Source: Glaciecola sp964195425
Lineage (GTDB): Bacteria > Pseudomonadota > Gammaproteobacteria > Enterobacterales > Alteromonadaceae
Assembly: GCA_964195425.1 (NCBI GenBank)
Contig: CAXMOM010000043.1
Location: forward strand, 124,001 to 188,000
DNA: 64,000 nucleotides
Direction of reading: 5' to 3'
Shown here piece after piece: positions 33,115 through 41,617 of this stretch. The stretch's first letter is position 1; the number at the start of each line of letters is the position of its first letter. Under the pieces are notes generated by a model that was not told the DNA's origin, ran no database searches, and was given only the letters and a program-made list of their open reading frames with translations. The position numbers were made by a program, and so were the translations under genes.

Positions 33115-35406
33115 TTAGATGTTACTTTTTAAATAGCTGCTTTCTATGTCTACAATGGCTGGCGTTGCGAGCAATGCTTCAAATGCAATTTTATCTACAG
33201 GTTTTGACATAAAGAAGCCTTGATACTTATTAACATTCATTGCTTTGAGTATATCCAAGTGCGCTTGTATCTCGACTCCTTCAGCAGTTACCGACAGGCC
33301 TAAACTAGCTGCCATTGATGTAATGGCTGCGCAAAGTTTGCGAGATGATATGCTTGTGTCGATATCTTTAATAAAACTGCGGTCAATTTTAATTGAACTG
33401 AAATCGGTTTTTTTCAAATAACTCAAACTAGAATAACCCACCCCAAAATCATCGATGGCAGTTTGCACGCCATATTCAGCAAATTGCTTTATGTTATTTT
33501 GTACGAGGTCCAAATCGTCAGCAAATACCCTTTCGGTCAATTCTAAAACAATTGATTTACCATCAAGGCTGTAGGCAGACAGAACGCGCGCTAATTCGGC
33601 TACCATGTCATCGCTGTTGATTTGGCGGTAAGAGACGTTAACCGACATTACCAAATGCGTAAAGCCCATCGTATGCCAGCTCTTGAGCACCTTGCACGAT
33701 TCTTCAAGGACCCATAAGCCAATCGGCACTATTAGCCCGTTTTCTTCACTGATAGGAATGAACTCATCAGGCGAAATCCGTCCAAGATCATCGTGTTTCC
33801 ATCGGACCAAGGCTTCTGCACCGCAAATATTGTCATGAATATCGTAAATAGGTTGAAATAGTAAGCTTAGTTCATCGCGTTCAATGGCATAGTTGAGTTC
33901 ACTTCCCAGTTTAACATGTCGTTTAATGCTGTCGTCATGCTGTAATGAATAAAGCTCATGACCACCACGGCCACTAGATTTGGCTTTATACATCGCTAAG
34001 TCGGCTTTTCGAATAAGGTCGCTGGCATCTTGACCGTCTTGGGGATACAAGGAAACACCGGCGCTTGAGCTCACAAAGTACTCGTTCCCGTCATCTAAAA
34101 TGACTTGAGCGATGTGCAGCTGTAGTTTTTTGACTAAATCGACTACTTCATTTGGGGTTTGAATATTACTTAGTAACAGTACAAACTCATCGCCCCCAAA
34201 GCGAGCTACAACATCGCTTCTTCGTATGTTTTCTTGCAGTCTGTTGGCTACTTCTACTAGCACAGTATCACCCGCTTTGTGACCCTGTATATCGTTTACG
34301 TTCTTAAATTTATCGAGGTCAAAAAATATCACTGCAAAGTCGAATTGGTAACGTTTCGCATTGCTTATCATGTCGTCTAATTGTTCGTGAATCGACAATC
34401 TATTGGGCAACTTTGTAAGATGGTCATAATGTGCTAAGTAAGACAATTCCGATTCATGATTTTTACGTGAAGTAATATCTTCAAGGGTTATAAGTATATG
34501 CACCTTGGCATTTTCATCTGCAATACGTAGACTTGTATATTCTACCCATAGGGTGTTTCCTACATTTGTGGTGATACGAGTTTCAAACAATGAGCTTTCG
34601 TGCTCTATTGGTGTCTCAGCGCTATTATTCAGCATTTCTAAGCCAGAATGGCATAGTTTATTAATAGGTGTGTTTATTAGCGTGTTATCTGTAAAGCCAA
34701 ATGTGGAGTGGGCCTTATTGTTTGCGCGCACAATGTCACCCTCAGCATTCACCAATAACACATTTTGGGCTTTTGAGTTAAACACCCCCAAGAAGAGACC
34801 ACTCTCAAAAGAAGCTAAATCTAGGGCTTTGCTCACATGATTTATTTTTTCTTTTAAGGTGAAATAATAAATCATCATAATAAACGTAAAGACTGTTAAG
34901 GCCATTAGTCGCGTAAATAATGTGAAGCCCATGCTGTCTTGATAAGCCAACACGGTCATGTTTTCTGGGTAAATCGCAAAATAAACGGTAACAACAAAAC
35001 ACATGATGTAGAAGAATAGCTGTCCGCGCCATCCCATAGTGCCGCCAGCCAAAATAGGGAAAATAAATATCCATGCAAAATGTGGTGTATTTATACCACC
35101 AGCGAATGTGATATCGGCCATATGGATTACAAACATACAAAACAACATGATGCCGGCCGAGCGCGGTGAATTTCCTGTTTTGTACAGCAGGATCAAATTG
35201 GCCAATATTACGCTTATGCCAATTAATTGAACTACAACGACCCACGTAGCCATAACAGAATAGAAGTCTTTAAGAGTGAGACCAAGCACTATAATATATA
35301 TAATGCTGGTCATATTTACGATCGAAAAAAAAGCAGACTCGCGCGTTTTTATAAAAAAGTTTGCGATGACATTAGGATTTGTTGAATTGTTAGCGTCTGT
35401 CAACAT
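33115..35406 (-). CDS. Membrane-bound PAS-GGDEF-EAL protein (c-di-GMP turnover)
   Basis: The 763-residue protein has a membrane sensor region with five or six helices (about 25-185), a PAS domain (about 210-325; VLLVNAEGDIVRANNKAH), a GGDEF domain (about 335-495; RFGGDEFVLLLS, with the inhibitory RxxD as RRSD just before it) and an EAL domain (about 510-755; GAEALVRWKHDD, QTAIDDFGVGYSS, IKIDRSFI, VTAEGVEI). The active-site residues of both enzymes are present, so it could make and degrade c-di-GMP, and the cyclase should be feedback-inhibited. The membrane part may sense a ligand. It is one of four c-di-GMP-type loci in this window, two of them damaged. Confidence 0.92.
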   Translation of the reverse strand: MLTDANNSTNPNVIANFFIKTRESAFFSIVNMTSIIYIIVLGLTLKDFYSVMATWVVVVQLIGISVILANLILLYKTGNSPRSAGIMLFCMFVIHMADITFAGGINTPHFAWIFIFPILAGGTMGWRGQLFFYIMCFVVTVYFAIYPENMTVLAYQDSMGFTLFTRLMALTVFTFIMMIYYFTLKEKINHVSKALDLASFESGLFLGVFNSKAQNVLLVNAEGDIVRANNKAHSTFGFTDNTLINTPINKLCHSGLEMLNNSAETPIEHESSLFETRITTNVGNTLWVEYTSLRIADENAKVHILITLEDITSRKNHESELSYLAHYDHLTKLPNRLSIHEQLDDMISNAKRYQFDFAVIFFDLDKFKNVNDIQGHKAGDTVLVEVANRLQENIRRSDVVARFGGDEFVLLLSNIQTPNEVVDLVKKLQLHIAQVILDDGNEYFVSSSAGVSLYPQDGQDASDLIRKADLAMYKAKSSGRGGHELYSLQHDDSIKRHVKLGSELNYAIERDELSLLFQPIYDIHDNICGAEALVRWKHDDLGRISPDEFIPISEENGLIVPIGLWVLEESCKVLKSWHTMGFTHLVMSVNVSYRQINSDDMVAELARVLSAYSLDGKSIVLELTERVFADDLDLVQNNIKQFAEYGVQTAIDDFGVGYSSLSYLKKTDFSSIKIDRSFIKDIDTSISSRKLCAAITSMAASLGLSVTAEGVEIQAHLDILKAMNVNKYQGFFMSKPVDKIAFEALLATPAIVDIESSYLKSNI

Positions 35407-35651
35407 TTAACAATGTCCTTGTACATATTTACCTATTAAATTTTTGTATGTCGCGCCATCATTACGGATTACGCGCTTGGTTATTGTCGCGATATATTTA
35501 GTATATCGGCAAAGACACGTAATTATCTAATAAATTTAGGTTCTTACAGTGTAAATTCCCGGTGGGATTTGACCAATGCAAACCAGCCTAAATAAGAGCG
35601 GAAATAAAGTAGGCGTAAAAGTAGACAAAAATATATGCTTTGCTTGGTCTA

Positions 35652-35660
35652 TGCTATACT
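35652..35660 (+). promoter_or_regulatory. Probable extended -10 promoter of rhlE
   Basis: TGCTATACT is an extended -10 (TG-N-TATACT). Transcription would start near 35667 and leave about 31 bases before the rhlE ATG. No good -35 box is at the usual distance, which fits extended -10 promoters. Confidence 0.45.
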
Positions 35661-35697
35661 CCGTCGCCTAAATATTTCACTACATAAGCAAACATAC

Positions 35698-36897
35698 ATG
35701 AGTTTTTCCGCTTTAGGGCTTTCCAAAGAGTTAGTTCAAGCCGTTACTGATAAAGGCTACACCACCCCAACACCTATTCAAGAGCAAGCTGTTCCAGCAG
35801 TGCTTTCGGGTAAAGATATAATGGCCGCCGCGCAAACCGGCACGGGTAAAACCGCCGCCTTTACTTTGCCTTTGATACAGCGTTTTGCCACAAATTATAC
35901 ACCACCAAGAGCTAATCATATCAAAGCCCTTGTATTAACCCCTACCCGTGAATTAGCTGCACAGGTAGCGGCCAATATAGATGAATATAAAGTGCATACG
36001 CCCATAAAGTCGACGGTTGTATTTGGTGGTGTGTCGATAAATCCACAAATGAAACATTTGCGCCGCGGCGTAGATATTTTGGTGGCTACGCCAGGTCGCT
36101 TACTCGATTTGTTTCAACAAAATGCGGTGAAATTTACCGATGTATCGGTCCTTGTATTAGATGAAGCAGATCGCATGCTCGATATGGGCTTTATTCATGA
36201 TATTAAACGCATAATAAAATTATTACCGCAAAAGCGTCAAAACTTACTATTTTCAGCCACTTTTTCTGAGGACATTCGCGGTTTAGCGAGTCGTCTGGTT
36301 AATAACCCAGTTGAAATCTCAGTTACGCCAAATAATGCTGCCGCCCCAAGTGTAGAGCATTCTATTGTGTTTCTTGAAAAAGCCAATAAAAGTAAGCTAT
36401 TGATCCATTTGATTGAAACCAATGGTTGGAAGCAGGCCTTGGTATTTACGCGCACGAAACATGGCGCTAACAGACTTACAAAGCAGTTATGCGCAAAAGA
36501 TATTTCTGCAGCAGCCATTCACGGAAACAAAAGCCAAGGTGCTCGTACAAAAGCATTGGCATCGTTTAAAAGTGGCGAGCTACGAATTTTAGTCGCAACT
36601 GACATAGCCGCTCGTGGTATCGACATTCAGCAACTCCCTAACGTAGTCAATTATGATTTGCCAAACGTGCCAGAAGATTATGTGCATAGAATAGGGCGCA
36701 CAGGTCGCGCAGGCTCAGTAGGTCAGGCAGTTTCATTTGTGACCATTGAGGATATAAAGCAACTTACTGACATCCAAAATCTTATTCAGCAAGTCATTCC
36801 AATGTTGGAAGTGGAAGGATTGTCATCTAGACAGAAAATGCCGAATATTCAACTTAAGCAGCCCAAAGCTAAAAAGCCAAAAAAGCAGCAGTTCTGA
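35698..36897 (+). CDS. rhlE: ATP-dependent RNA helicase, RhlE family (DEAD box)
   Basis: The start is ATG 35698, which gives the canonical beginning MSFSALGLSKELVQA; upstream in-frame codons precede it but look untranslated. The 399-residue protein has the Q motif (TTPTPIQEQAVP), motif I (AQTGTGKT), DEAD box (VLDEADRMLD), SAT (LLFSATFS) and motif VI (HRIGRTGRAG), then a basic tail (KQPKAKKPKKQQF). RhlE-type helicases remodel RNA during ribosome assembly and RNA decay, and are often induced by cold. A bidirectional terminator follows. Confidence 0.93.
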   Translation: MSFSALGLSKELVQAVTDKGYTTPTPIQEQAVPAVLSGKDIMAAAQTGTGKTAAFTLPLIQRFATNYTPPRANHIKALVLTPTRELAAQVAANIDEYKVHTPIKSTVVFGGVSINPQMKHLRRGVDILVATPGRLLDLFQQNAVKFTDVSVLVLDEADRMLDMGFIHDIKRIIKLLPQKRQNLLFSATFSEDIRGLASRLVNNPVEISVTPNNAAAPSVEHSIVFLEKANKSKLLIHLIETNGWKQALVFTRTKHGANRLTKQLCAKDISAAAIHGNKSQGARTKALASFKSGELRILVATDIAARGIDIQQLPNVVNYDLPNVPEDYVHRIGRTGRAGSVGQAVSFVTIEDIKQLTDIQNLIQQVIPMLEVEGLSSRQKMPNIQLKQPKAKKPKKQQF

Positions 36898-36923
36898 TAA
36901 TCCAACATTAGCATATTGTAAAG

Positions 36924-36957
36924 TAAAAAAGCCCTATTATCTGACAGGGCTTTTTTG
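36924..36957. terminator. Bidirectional terminator between rhlE and queG
   Basis: AAAAAAGCCCT pairs with AGGGCTTTTTT across ATTATCTGAC. The poly-A and poly-T flanks make it usable for both convergent genes. Confidence 0.9.
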
Positions 36958-36967
36958 AATGGCAGGG

Positions 36968-38161
36968 CTATGCGTCGCGCGGCAAGCCTTTTTGTACGAT
37001 ACGAATAAGGCGTGCATGCTGTCGTGTACTAATGGCTTTTTCAGTACTTTTCATTGTTATTTTTTGCTGCGCAATTGCCCATTCAAAATGTTCTTTCAAT
37101 ACATTTGATGAAGCAAGCGATAGGGCACTTTCAAGGCTTGCAAGTATGCTTATATCAAAGCTAGCATTGCCCATTGCAATTGATAAATTTCGTCGCCAGC
37201 TTTCATATCCAATCCGGCGAATAGGTGAACCTTGGGTTTTTACTAAAAATTCAGTTTCTGTTAGTTCAAACAAACTTATGAGGCTAGCACCTTGTAAGAA
37301 TTCTTTAGCAAAAAAGTCTTTTTCTTGAGTGACTTCAGCATAGCGATTCCAAGGGCATGCCAGTTGGCAATCGTCGCAGCCGTAAACGCGGTTCCCCATT
37401 GGCTTTCTATACTCTAGGGGAATTACACCCTTATGTTCTATGGTTAAATACGAAATGCAACGTCGTGCATCAAGTTGGTAAGGGGCAACTATCGCTTTTG
37501 TTGGACAAATACTAATACATGCGGTGCAACTGCCGCAGTTTTCTTGCGTGCTTTTGTCTACCGGCAGCGGAATATCAACAAATAATTCACCCAAAAAAAA
37601 CCAAGAGCCGGCTTCCTCATTGAGTGTGAGTGTGTGTTTACCAGTCCAGCCCAAACCCGCTTTTTGCGCAATTGCATGCTCTAATACCGGCGCAGAATCA
37701 ACAAAAGGCCTATAGTTTAGTTCAGCGCAATGCTGTTTTATTTGTTCGCCAAGCTTTTTAAGACGTGCTCGCATAACTTTATGGTAGTCACGGCCAAGCG
37801 CATATCGGCTGATATAAGCCTGTTTATCATTTTTTAGGTTATTAGCAAACTGTGCATTGGGGGGCAAGTAATTCATACGTACACTTATAATGCGGCAGGT
37901 ATTAGGGTGCAATTTTTCAGGCGCTAGACGCTTGTCTACATTGCGCGCTAGGTAATCCATTTCGCCGTGGAACCCTTTCGCAAGATAGGCTTCCAACATT
38001 GGCTTTTGTTCGCTGAGATCAATATCACACACACCAACTTGCTGAAAACCTAGCGCCTTGCCCCAAGCCTTGATATGGTTAGCTAATTGGGAAAAGTCAA
38101 TTGTCGTGCCCGTATGCGAACTCGTTGGCGCGTTTGTACTAGTTGAATCTATTGAGGACAT
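36968..38161 (-). CDS. queG: Epoxyqueuosine reductase
   Basis: The 397-residue protein performs the last step of queuosine synthesis, reducing epoxyqueuosine in tRNA with cobalamin and two iron-sulfur clusters. Both cluster motifs are present: CGSCTACISICPTKAI and CDDCQLACPWN. The substrate and cobalamin domain includes VSVRMNYLP and RDYHKVMRARLKKL. A HEAT-like C-terminal region follows. It is divergent from nnr, six bases between starts, so the two promoters must overlap both genes' 5' ends. Confidence 0.96.
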   Translation of the reverse strand: MSSIDSTSTNAPTSSHTGTTIDFSQLANHIKAWGKALGFQQVGVCDIDLSEQKPMLEAYLAKGFHGEMDYLARNVDKRLAPEKLHPNTCRIISVRMNYLPPNAQFANNLKNDKQAYISRYALGRDYHKVMRARLKKLGEQIKQHCAELNYRPFVDSAPVLEHAIAQKAGLGWTGKHTLTLNEEAGSWFFLGELFVDIPLPVDKSTQENCGSCTACISICPTKAIVAPYQLDARRCISYLTIEHKGVIPLEYRKPMGNRVYGCDDCQLACPWNRYAEVTQEKDFFAKEFLQGASLISLFELTETEFLVKTQGSPIRRIGYESWRRNLSIAMGNASFDISILASLESALSLASSNVLKEHFEWAIAQQKITMKSTEKAISTRQHARLIRIVQKGLPRDA

Positions 38162-38167
38162 TCATTT

Positions 38168-39667
38168 ATGCTGCAAAAAAAACTTGCTAGTAGTTTAACA
38201 CAAAAATTGTATCGTGCAGATCAAGTCAGGCTCCATGAGCAAGCCGCAGCTAAGGCTGTAGGTATCGATATGTTTAGCCTAATGCAGCGTGGAGGCGCCT
38301 GCGTTTATCAACAATGTGTCACTTTGTTTCCGAATGTGGATAATTATTTGGTGGTGGTGGGTATTGGTAACAACGCCGGTGACGGATACGTGGCAGCGCT
38401 GACAGCTTACAATGCAGGCAAAAATGTCACGCTTTGTGCGGTTGAACCTAACCGTTCAGTAGAGGGCGATGCAAAACGAGCTCGACAAAATTGGATTGCC
38501 GCAGGTGGCAAAGTTGAAGAGTTTCAACAAGCTCATATTGATAAAGCCGACATTATTATTGATGGCTTGTTGGGTACTGGTATAAATGGGTTTATACGGC
38601 CTGAATTTGTCAATGTGATTGCGCTGATTAATAGCAGTAAAAAGCCAATTGTGAGTATAGATGTGCCTAGTGGCCTCGATGCAAATACCGGAGCTTCGTT
38701 AGGTGAATGTATTCAAGCGACCGCTACTGTCACCTTTGTAGGCATTAAATTGGGCTTAACCACAGGTGCCGGAAAGCAATCATGTGGCCTACTAGTATTT
38801 GAAGATCTTGGCATTGGGAAGGCCTTTGCCGATATTGCCAGAAGTGACGCCAGTGCGCTAGATTTGAAGCACTTTAAAGGCCTGGCTCCGCGCCCTGTGC
38901 ATAGCCATAAAGGCACATATGGACGTTTACTTTGTATAGGCGGAAACCAAGGTATGTCTGGCGCCATTCGCATGACTTCTGAGGCTGCTCTTCGCACAGG
39001 GACAGGCTTGGTCAAAGTGTTTACGCATAAAAATTCTATTTTACAGATTTGTACGGGTAGACCTGAACTTATGGTGTCGAGCACGGGTCTTAAAGATGCA
39101 TTATCTTGGGCAACATGCATTGTTATTGGACCTGGTTTAGGACAAGATGAATGGAGCAAGCAAACCTTCGATGAGGTAATGGAATATTGCCAACGTACCC
39201 CAAAACCAATCGTTATCGATGCAGATGCGCTTAACTTAAAAGCAGTTAATACTAATTTTGTAACGCTGACAAACTGCGTGATTACCCCCCATGTGGGCGA
39301 AGCTGCGCGTTTACTCAACGTTCCTATTGAAGAAATTGAGGCAGATCGGTTTAATTTTGCAAGGCAATGTTCGCAGCGCTATGAGGCTACTTGTGTGCTT
39401 AAGGGTGCCGGCAGTATAGTAGATAACCAAAGTCACTCGTGGGTGTGCAGACATGGTAACCCAGGAATGGCAACCGCGGGTATGGGCGACGTACTTGCGG
39501 GTATTTTAGGTTCTTTGCTGTCGCAAGGACTAAATGCCGATATGGCTTGTCAATATGGAGTATCGATTCATGCCAAAGCAGGTGATATAGTAGCGCAAGA
39601 ATTTGGTCAGCGCGGATTGTTAGCTAGCGATTTGTTTGATACCGTCAGATTATTAATAAATGAATAA
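38168..39667 (+). CDS. nnr: Bifunctional NAD(P)H-hydrate repair enzyme
   Basis: The 499-residue protein fuses an epimerase domain (YjeF_N, about 1-225; GIGNNAGDGYVAA, GLLGTGINGFIRP, VSIDVPSGLDANTG) with an ADP-dependent dehydratase domain (about 235-499; GRLLCIGGNQGMSGAIRMTS, VIGPGLGQDE, GNPGMATAGMGDVLAGILGS). Together they repair damaged hydrated NADH and NADPH. It begins the run nnr-tsaE-amiB-mutL-miaA-hfq-hflX-hflK-hflC, as in E. coli. Only two bases separate it from tsaE. Confidence 0.96.
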   Translation: MLQKKLASSLTQKLYRADQVRLHEQAAAKAVGIDMFSLMQRGGACVYQQCVTLFPNVDNYLVVVGIGNNAGDGYVAALTAYNAGKNVTLCAVEPNRSVEGDAKRARQNWIAAGGKVEEFQQAHIDKADIIIDGLLGTGINGFIRPEFVNVIALINSSKKPIVSIDVPSGLDANTGASLGECIQATATVTFVGIKLGLTTGAGKQSCGLLVFEDLGIGKAFADIARSDASALDLKHFKGLAPRPVHSHKGTYGRLLCIGGNQGMSGAIRMTSEAALRTGTGLVKVFTHKNSILQICTGRPELMVSSTGLKDALSWATCIVIGPGLGQDEWSKQTFDEVMEYCQRTPKPIVIDADALNLKAVNTNFVTLTNCVITPHVGEAARLLNVPIEEIEADRFNFARQCSQRYEATCVLKGAGSIVDNQSHSWVCRHGNPGMATAGMGDVLAGILGSLLSQGLNADMACQYGVSIHAKAGDIVAQEFGQRGLLASDLFDTVRLLINE

Positions 39668-39669
39668 GA

Positions 39670-40149
39670 ATGAAAATAAAGCAGTACTGTAGTAATGAAG
39701 TAGACACGAAAATAGTCGCATTTGGGCTAGGCAAAGCTTTCACTGAAAATGGGTATGGCGGAACCTGTACCTTTTTACGCGGTGAATTGGGTGCAGGGAA
39801 AACCACCTTCAGCCGTTATTTATTGCATAGCCTTGGTCATCAAGGCAATGTGAAAAGCCCAACTTACACCTTGGTCGAACCCTATGAACTTGGTGACAAT
39901 ACGGTTTTTCATTTTGATTTATACCGAGTAGCCGACCCAGAAGAACTCGAATTTATGGGAATACGCGACTATTTCACAGCGCAAAGTGCTTGTTTAGTCG
40001 AGTGGCCAGAAAAAGGCCAAGGCTTATTACCCGCTCCCGATTTAATTGTAGATATTAGTTACCATCAAGACGGCAGAATGTATGAGTTTGAAGGTATGAC
40101 CCCTTTTGGCTTGTCATGTATCGAAGCGCTCGAGGCTAACTGTCAATGA
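39670..40149 (+). CDS. tsaE: tRNA threonylcarbamoyladenosine synthesis ATPase TsaE
   Basis: The 159-residue protein is the P-loop ATPase that works with TsaB and TsaD in making the t6A37 modification of tRNA. Walker A is GELGAGKTTFSR, and KSPTYTLVEPYE plus FHFDLYRVADPEELE are family blocks. Its end overlaps the amidase start by four bases (ATGA), so it is translationally coupled to it. Confidence 0.95.
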   Translation: MKIKQYCSNEVDTKIVAFGLGKAFTENGYGGTCTFLRGELGAGKTTFSRYLLHSLGHQGNVKSPTYTLVEPYELGDNTVFHFDLYRVADPEELEFMGIRDYFTAQSACLVEWPEKGQGLLPAPDLIVDISYHQDGRMYEFEGMTPFGLSCIEALEANCQ

Positions 40150-41579
40150 GCATGCTAAAAAATGCACGTTGCGGAAATCTTAGCGTATGTATATCACTTG
40201 TAATGTGGGCTGTATTTATCTCTAGCGCGCTTTTTGTTGGCAGTACACAAACTGTATTTGCACAACAGGCGAAAGTAGCCGATGTACGATTTTCTGACAC
40301 CACTGACTTAGCCCGTATTGTGCTTGAATTAGACGCTGAACCGACTTTTTCATACTTTTCGCTGACTAAGCCAAATCGTGTGGTGGTCGACTTACAAAAT
40401 GTAGACAGAACCTTCGATTTATCGGTGCTGAAGTTATCAGGCAATAAAGTCATAAAAGTTAGGCACAGCACTCCCAAAACCGCCAATGACAGCCGTATAG
40501 TAATTGAGACAGGTAAAAAATTAAGGCCCAGATTATTTACCCTAGCGCCTCTTGATAGTGGCAATACGCCTTTAGGACACCGGTTGGTAATTGAGTTAAT
40601 TGACCCAAATCCAACGCCTATGTCAGGATTACCATCGGCTAATTCTTCGTCAAACAGGTCACCTTCAAATCAGGCGGTTAATGCAACGGTCCCCAATCGT
40701 GACAAAGACATTATTGTTGTGATAGATGCAGGGCATGGAGGGGTAGATCCTGGATCAATTGGGCCTGCCGGGACTTACGAAAAAAACATAACCTTGAGCA
40801 TTTCAAAAATGTTGGCAAAAAAAATTGATGCTGAACCAGGTTTACGAGCGGTTCTTACGCGCGAAGGCGACTACTACATTTCACCTAACGATCGTCCTAA
40901 AATTGCAGTGAAAGAAAAAGCTGATCTAATGGTGTCAATTCACGCCGATGCATTTACAACTCCGCAGCCACGAGGTGGCTCCGTATGGGTCTTGTCGAAG
41001 GGCCGGGCCGACAGTGAACTGGGTCGTTTGCTTGAACAAACCGAGCGCAGCTCTGAGCTACTTGGGCCAGCCGCTGATGTAATTGAAGACAGGGACACTG
41101 AGCGCTATTTTGCGGAAACTATTTTAAACATGTCGATGGATTTATTTCGTGCACTAAGTTACGAACTCAGTCATGAAATTATAAAAGATATGAAAGGCGT
41201 AACAAAGATGCACAAGAAAACGCCTCAAAGTGCTAGTTTAGCTGTGCTTACTGCGCCAGAAACACCGTCAATTTTGGTTGAGGTTGGATTTATATCCAAT
41301 CCACAAGAAGAAAAAAATCTTAATTGGGCTAAGCACAGAGAGCGTTTGGCTAATGCCCTTTTTTTATCTATTAATCGTTATTTTAAGAAAACGCCACCCG
41401 ACGGCACTACGTGGGCGTACAAAAAACATGCCGAGCCTATTAAGCACAAAGTCGCCCGCGGTGAATCCTTGTCTATTCTTGCGCAGCGCTATGGTGTAAG
41501 TGTTAAAGAGTTAAAAGCGCAAAATAAGCTTAAATCAGATTTAGTACGCATTGGGCAAGTATTAACAATCCCCAAATAG
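40146..41579 (+). CDS. amiB: N-acetylmuramoyl-L-alanine amidase with AMIN and LysM domains (AmiB-like)
   Basis: The 477-residue protein cuts the amide between muramic acid and the peptide, splitting septal cell wall during division. It has an N-terminal export signal (about 1-40), an AMIN domain for septum targeting (about 42-150), a zinc Amidase_3 domain (about 180-405; zinc ligands His in VIDAGHGGVDPG, Glu in YEKNITL and His in VSIHADAF, with a catalytic Glu in ILVEVGFIS) and a C-terminal LysM (about 430-476). The 4-base overlap with tsaE and the following mutL are the standard order. A serine/asparagine-rich linker separates AMIN and catalytic domains. Confidence 0.94.
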   Translation: MSMLKNARCGNLSVCISLVMWAVFISSALFVGSTQTVFAQQAKVADVRFSDTTDLARIVLELDAEPTFSYFSLTKPNRVVVDLQNVDRTFDLSVLKLSGNKVIKVRHSTPKTANDSRIVIETGKKLRPRLFTLAPLDSGNTPLGHRLVIELIDPNPTPMSGLPSANSSSNRSPSNQAVNATVPNRDKDIIVVIDAGHGGVDPGSIGPAGTYEKNITLSISKMLAKKIDAEPGLRAVLTREGDYYISPNDRPKIAVKEKADLMVSIHADAFTTPQPRGGSVWVLSKGRADSELGRLLEQTERSSELLGPAADVIEDRDTERYFAETILNMSMDLFRALSYELSHEIIKDMKGVTKMHKKTPQSASLAVLTAPETPSILVEVGFISNPQEEKNLNWAKHRERLANALFLSINRYFKKTPPDGTTWAYKKHAEPIKHKVARGESLSILAQRYGVSVKELKAQNKLKSDLVRIGQVLTIPK

Positions 41580-41617
41580 CCCTTTTTTCCTTTTATAAAT
41601 GGATTATAATCGCATTT

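Noticed and set aside
35545..35600. FMN-riboswitch-like bases (GTGTAAATTCCCGGTGGG) upstream of rhlE
   Set aside because: Only a short piece resembles the consensus, the other conserved loops are missing and the downstream gene is not a riboflavin gene.
38713..39318. 200-codon minus-strand open frame inside nnr
   Set aside because: It is antisense to a well-conserved enzyme and has no start signal or domain.
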